Assembly: GCA_033439255.1 (NCBI GenBank) | Contig: JAVRDV010000016.1 | Coordinates: 372,001 to 436,000, forward strand | DNA: 64,000 nucleotides | From: Hericium rajendrae | Lineage: Eukaryota > Basidiomycota > Agaricomycetes > Russulales > Hericiaceae | Direction of reading: 5' to 3' | Shown here: positions 62,001 to 64,000 of the stretch, one piece after another | Layout of the letters: every line of letters starts with the position of its first letter | Position numbering within the stretch: position 1 is the stretch's first letter | Made by a program: the position numbers and the translations under genes | Notes under the pieces: model-generated | Told to the model about the DNA's origin: nothing | Databases searched by the model: none | What the model saw: only the letters and a program-made list of their open reading frames with translations

Positions 62001-62590
62001 AGTCCACCGCGAGCCCACCTGTCGCAGGGCCAGCATACCATTTTCCGCCGTCTGATCCAAAGCGGCGGCACGTCAACGGGTCGCGGTATAACATGGACCC
62101 CGCGCCGGGCTCAAGCAGGACAGGCGCGTTCAACCCACCACCACAGTTCCATGCCCCGGCTCCGCGCACCGCGTTTGGTGAGATGGGCCCCACCTCCCTA
62201 AATGTGCCTCCAGAACTGGACAAAATCCCGGGGATGTCGTATTTTAGCCAGGACTTGGGACCCGCGCCCGCTGCTGCCCCTGCGCCCATGCAATATCACG
62301 GAACAGCAGCTGTGAACCCGGATCCGTTGGCGTCCTTTTCGGAGCAGCCGTTCGATCCGCAGGACCGGGCGGCGTTCGAGTATGCGTTGGAGGACTTGGC
62401 GACGGACGGGCAGTTTGGGGTGGACAGAGACACGATGATGATGTGGTCTACGCTTCCGGTGGCGGTCGAGTGCGTTCTTTCTTGTCTTACGGGTGTTGCT
62501 CGATGCTGACGATTCGCATGTAGCGGCGAGGACTGGGACACGTTCATGTCGAATGCTGCTGGCTGGTCGAATTTCCCCAGTCAACAGTAG
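59018..62590 (+). CDS. Zn2Cys6 transcription factor with 6-nt micro-exon (paralogue B)
   Basis: A probable nuclear regulator. The start at 59018 gives MSSGEEDFSERETEKAKELK. The zinc cluster is CDRCRLKKVRC, nine residues, then CSNCEAYDFDC (Cys at residues 30, 33, 40, 50, 53, 60). Residues 38-39 and the first base of Cys40 come from a 6-nt micro-exon, TCCGAT at 59202-59207. The coiled coil is YVDSLEARLEKMEDLLKK. The middle region (FFGRSSGVMLLQTALELKSE, FKYVNIFMPLLHRPSFEKAL, GFGSVLLLVCSTAARYSSD, LQIQIHRPFIPSVRKPSSLS) closely follows paralogue A. A 24-nt mini-exon (61547-61570) gives WHIAGRL. After ELATIGELPLPEPSP comes a long disordered Pro/Ala/Met-rich tail. A last small exon gives GEDWDTFMSNAAGWSNF and ends at 62590. 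Several middle introns near 60300-60520 and 60860-61090 are hard to place by eye. It lies about 500 bp upstream of galactokinase on the same strand. Confidence 0.9.
59202..59207 (+). other. 6-nt micro-exon in the zinc cluster (paralogue B)
   Basis: TCCGAT lies between introns at 59130-59201 (GTGCGT ... TGCAG) and 59208-59259 (GTACGC ... TGTAG). It encodes Val, Arg and the first base of the third Cys, at the same position as in paralogue A. Confidence 0.85.
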
Positions 62591-63087
62591 ATCTCGCGCG
62601 GACTTTCACGAATAGATTTCTCATCCCGACACGTCGGCTTGCTTTTTTATCTTATTATCCTCTGTTGTCATGACTTTCTCGTGCTTTGCATATAATATCA
62701 AATATTGTCTGTAGCAGTATAGTTTGCTGCCTGGCTCGAATCGTCGCTCCATCCTACACTCTCCTCCGTTTGCTTGCGGGATCTACTGACATCCTTGGGA
62801 GAAGGCATTTTCCTTGGCTTAAATAGTGCAGATAGACGATACCCTTTTTGAAGGTTCTAGTCATGTCGCCTGGGGATCATCGTATCGTTCCGCAGTGTCT
62901 GGCCAGATGCTCGAGCACACCGGGCCCATCTGTCGAAGGGTGATCCGATCCGAGATTAGATATCGGACGTCCGTTGCTCGTCCAGATGACCTCAGGACGA
63001 GAAATTAGAATTGCCAGCTTCACATGGAGCGACTCATTTGTAGAGGTCTGATCATGTCGGGACACCTTTCGTTTGTTTTAGACCGTC
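62591..63087. other. Intergenic region upstream of galactokinase
   Basis: 497 bp. It holds the 3' end of paralogue B and the galactokinase promoter. No clear CGG-N11-CCG (Gal4-type) site was recognised by eye. Confidence 0.4.
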
Positions 63088-64000
63088 ATGGCTGCTCAAC
63101 TCCCTATACCCATCTACGATTCGCTCGATAAACTGTACGGAGATCTGGGCAGCGCTGCAAACCATGCGTACGTATCGTGACGATCTATCCAGTGAAACAA
63201 ATGGTAATGTTTCCCAGGGTGCGATGGAACCATCTCACTGAAGAGTTTGAGAAACGATTTGGGCGGAAGCCAGCCTTCATTGCCCGAGCTCCAGGCCGTG
63301 TGAAGTGAGTAGTCTGTGCGCAGGGCCCCGACGATTTATGCAGCCGCGGGTCATTAACATTCCCGTGTTTCTAGTCTCATCGGTGAACACATCGACTACG
63401 CTCTTTTCCCTGCGCTGCCTGCTGCCATCGAGCGTGACATCCTGATCGCATGTGCCCCCCGCGCGTCCTCCTCCCCAGGCCATGTCCATGCACAGAACCT
63501 ATACGAAAAGTACAAACCCACGACCTTTACGCCGAAGAGAAGAAGGTCAGTCACGGAAGGCCCCAGCGACGAGGAAGTGCACCTAGAAGAATGGGAGCTG
63601 GGCATTGACAGGAAAGAGCTCAGGTGGGAAAGCTACGTCAAGGCGGGATATTATGTCCGTGGACTTTCGTGCAGCGGACGATTCGTCGTTCTTATCTATG
63701 TTTCCAGGGCGTGCTCAATCGGTTCTTCGCGCCGGAAGCAGGATCCCTGCAGACTCAAGCCCCGGTCCCAGTCGATCTGCTGGTGACGGGGACCGTGCCC
63801 GCCGGCTCGGGCCTCTCATCGTCTGCGGCGATGGTCGTAGCGTCTACGCTCGTCTTCCTGGCAGTGAACAACAAGCTCGAAGGGATCAGCAAAGGCACGC
63901 TTGTCGAGATGGCCATGGAGAACGAGAAGCGCGTCGGCGTGAACAGCGGTGGGTGCGTACACGTCGAGCACCCGCTGTTAAGATGCACACTGATGGTCCT
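63088..64000 (+). CDS. GAL1: Galactokinase, 5' part (continues beyond window)
   Basis: A GHMP kinase that phosphorylates galactose to galactose-1-phosphate in the Leloir pathway, in the cytosol. The start at 63088 gives MAAQLPIPIYDSLDKLYGDL. Three introns follow: about 63169-63217 (AVRWNHLTEEF restored), about 63304-63373, and near 63653-63707. The galactokinase signature APGRVNLIGEHIDYALFPAL is split by intron 2 after V, and the ATP-binding GHMP motif PAGSGLSSSAAMVVASTLVF lies near 63796-63855. MAMENEKRVGVNSGG follows, ending in a GT donor (GTGCGT at about 63952), after which the window cuts the gene. A Lys/Arg-rich insertion (TPKRRRSVTEGPSDEE, about 63531-63580) sits between the first two motifs. 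No defects are seen. Confidence 0.93.

Overview
The window is nuclear DNA of a filamentous basidiomycete, most likely an Agaricomycete of the wood- or litter-decay type. The evidence is genes split by many short (about 45-140 nt) GT-AG introns, dense gene packing on both strands, strong GC preference at third codon positions in many exons, and protein types typical of mushrooms: a macrofage-activating-glycoprotein-like GPI protein, a PSD2-type phosphatidylserine decarboxylase with C2 domains, indoleamine 2,3-dioxygenase, a class III GH18 chitinase and large Zn2Cys6 regulators. No rRNA, convincing tRNA, CRISPR or intact transposable element was seen.

Layout. 1-1301: no recognisable gene. 1302-6673: RNA polymerase III largest subunit (RPC1). 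7978-9372: unrecognised protein. 9476-10714 (-): LEU5-like mitochondrial carrier, divergent from HOP2 (10914-12020). 12468-14589 (-): kinetochore DSN1. 14590-17639: gene-poor. 17640-21860: PSD2. 22300-24366: C2H2 regulator. 24721-27275: secreted acid sphingomyelinase. 27276-29186: gene-poor. 29187-30472 (-): macrofage-activating-glycoprotein-like surface protein, divergent from a small HMG-box protein (30771-31252). 31867-32963: TFIIF beta subunit. 33521-37227: unrecognised, repeat-rich protein. 37358-38806 (-): indoleamine 2,3-dioxygenase. 38807-43789: about 5 kb of gene-poor DNA with diverged repeats. 43790-44767: MYND zinc-finger protein. 46595-48211: GH18 chitinase. 48715-49253: PP1 inhibitor YPI1. 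50117-52513: Zn2Cys6 regulator. 54630-58240 and 59018-62590: two tandem paralogous Zn2Cys6 regulators. 63088 onward: galactokinase, cut by the window end.

Most genes are ordinary housekeeping functions (transcription by Pol III and Pol II, meiosis, kinetochore, phospholipid and sphingolipid metabolism, mitochondrial CoA supply, galactose use) without an evident cluster logic. The most unusual structures are: (1) the two tandem Zn2Cys6 paralogues, in each of which a 6-nt micro-exon carries two residues plus the first base of the third zinc-ligand cysteine codon. Skipping it would keep the reading frame but delete the zinc ligand, so it could act as a splicing switch on DNA binding. Both genes also share a 24-nt mini-exon and a short acidic/tryptophan C-terminal exon. 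(2) The 33521-37227 gene, whose 5' half has grown by tandem duplication of whole exon-intron units (three near-identical 56-nt phase-1 introns), by a 15-bp minisatellite and by a second, about 304-bp exon-intron duplication. Coordinates of multi-exon genes run from start codon to stop codon. Splice sites were read by eye from frame continuity and GT/AG signals, not from transcripts.
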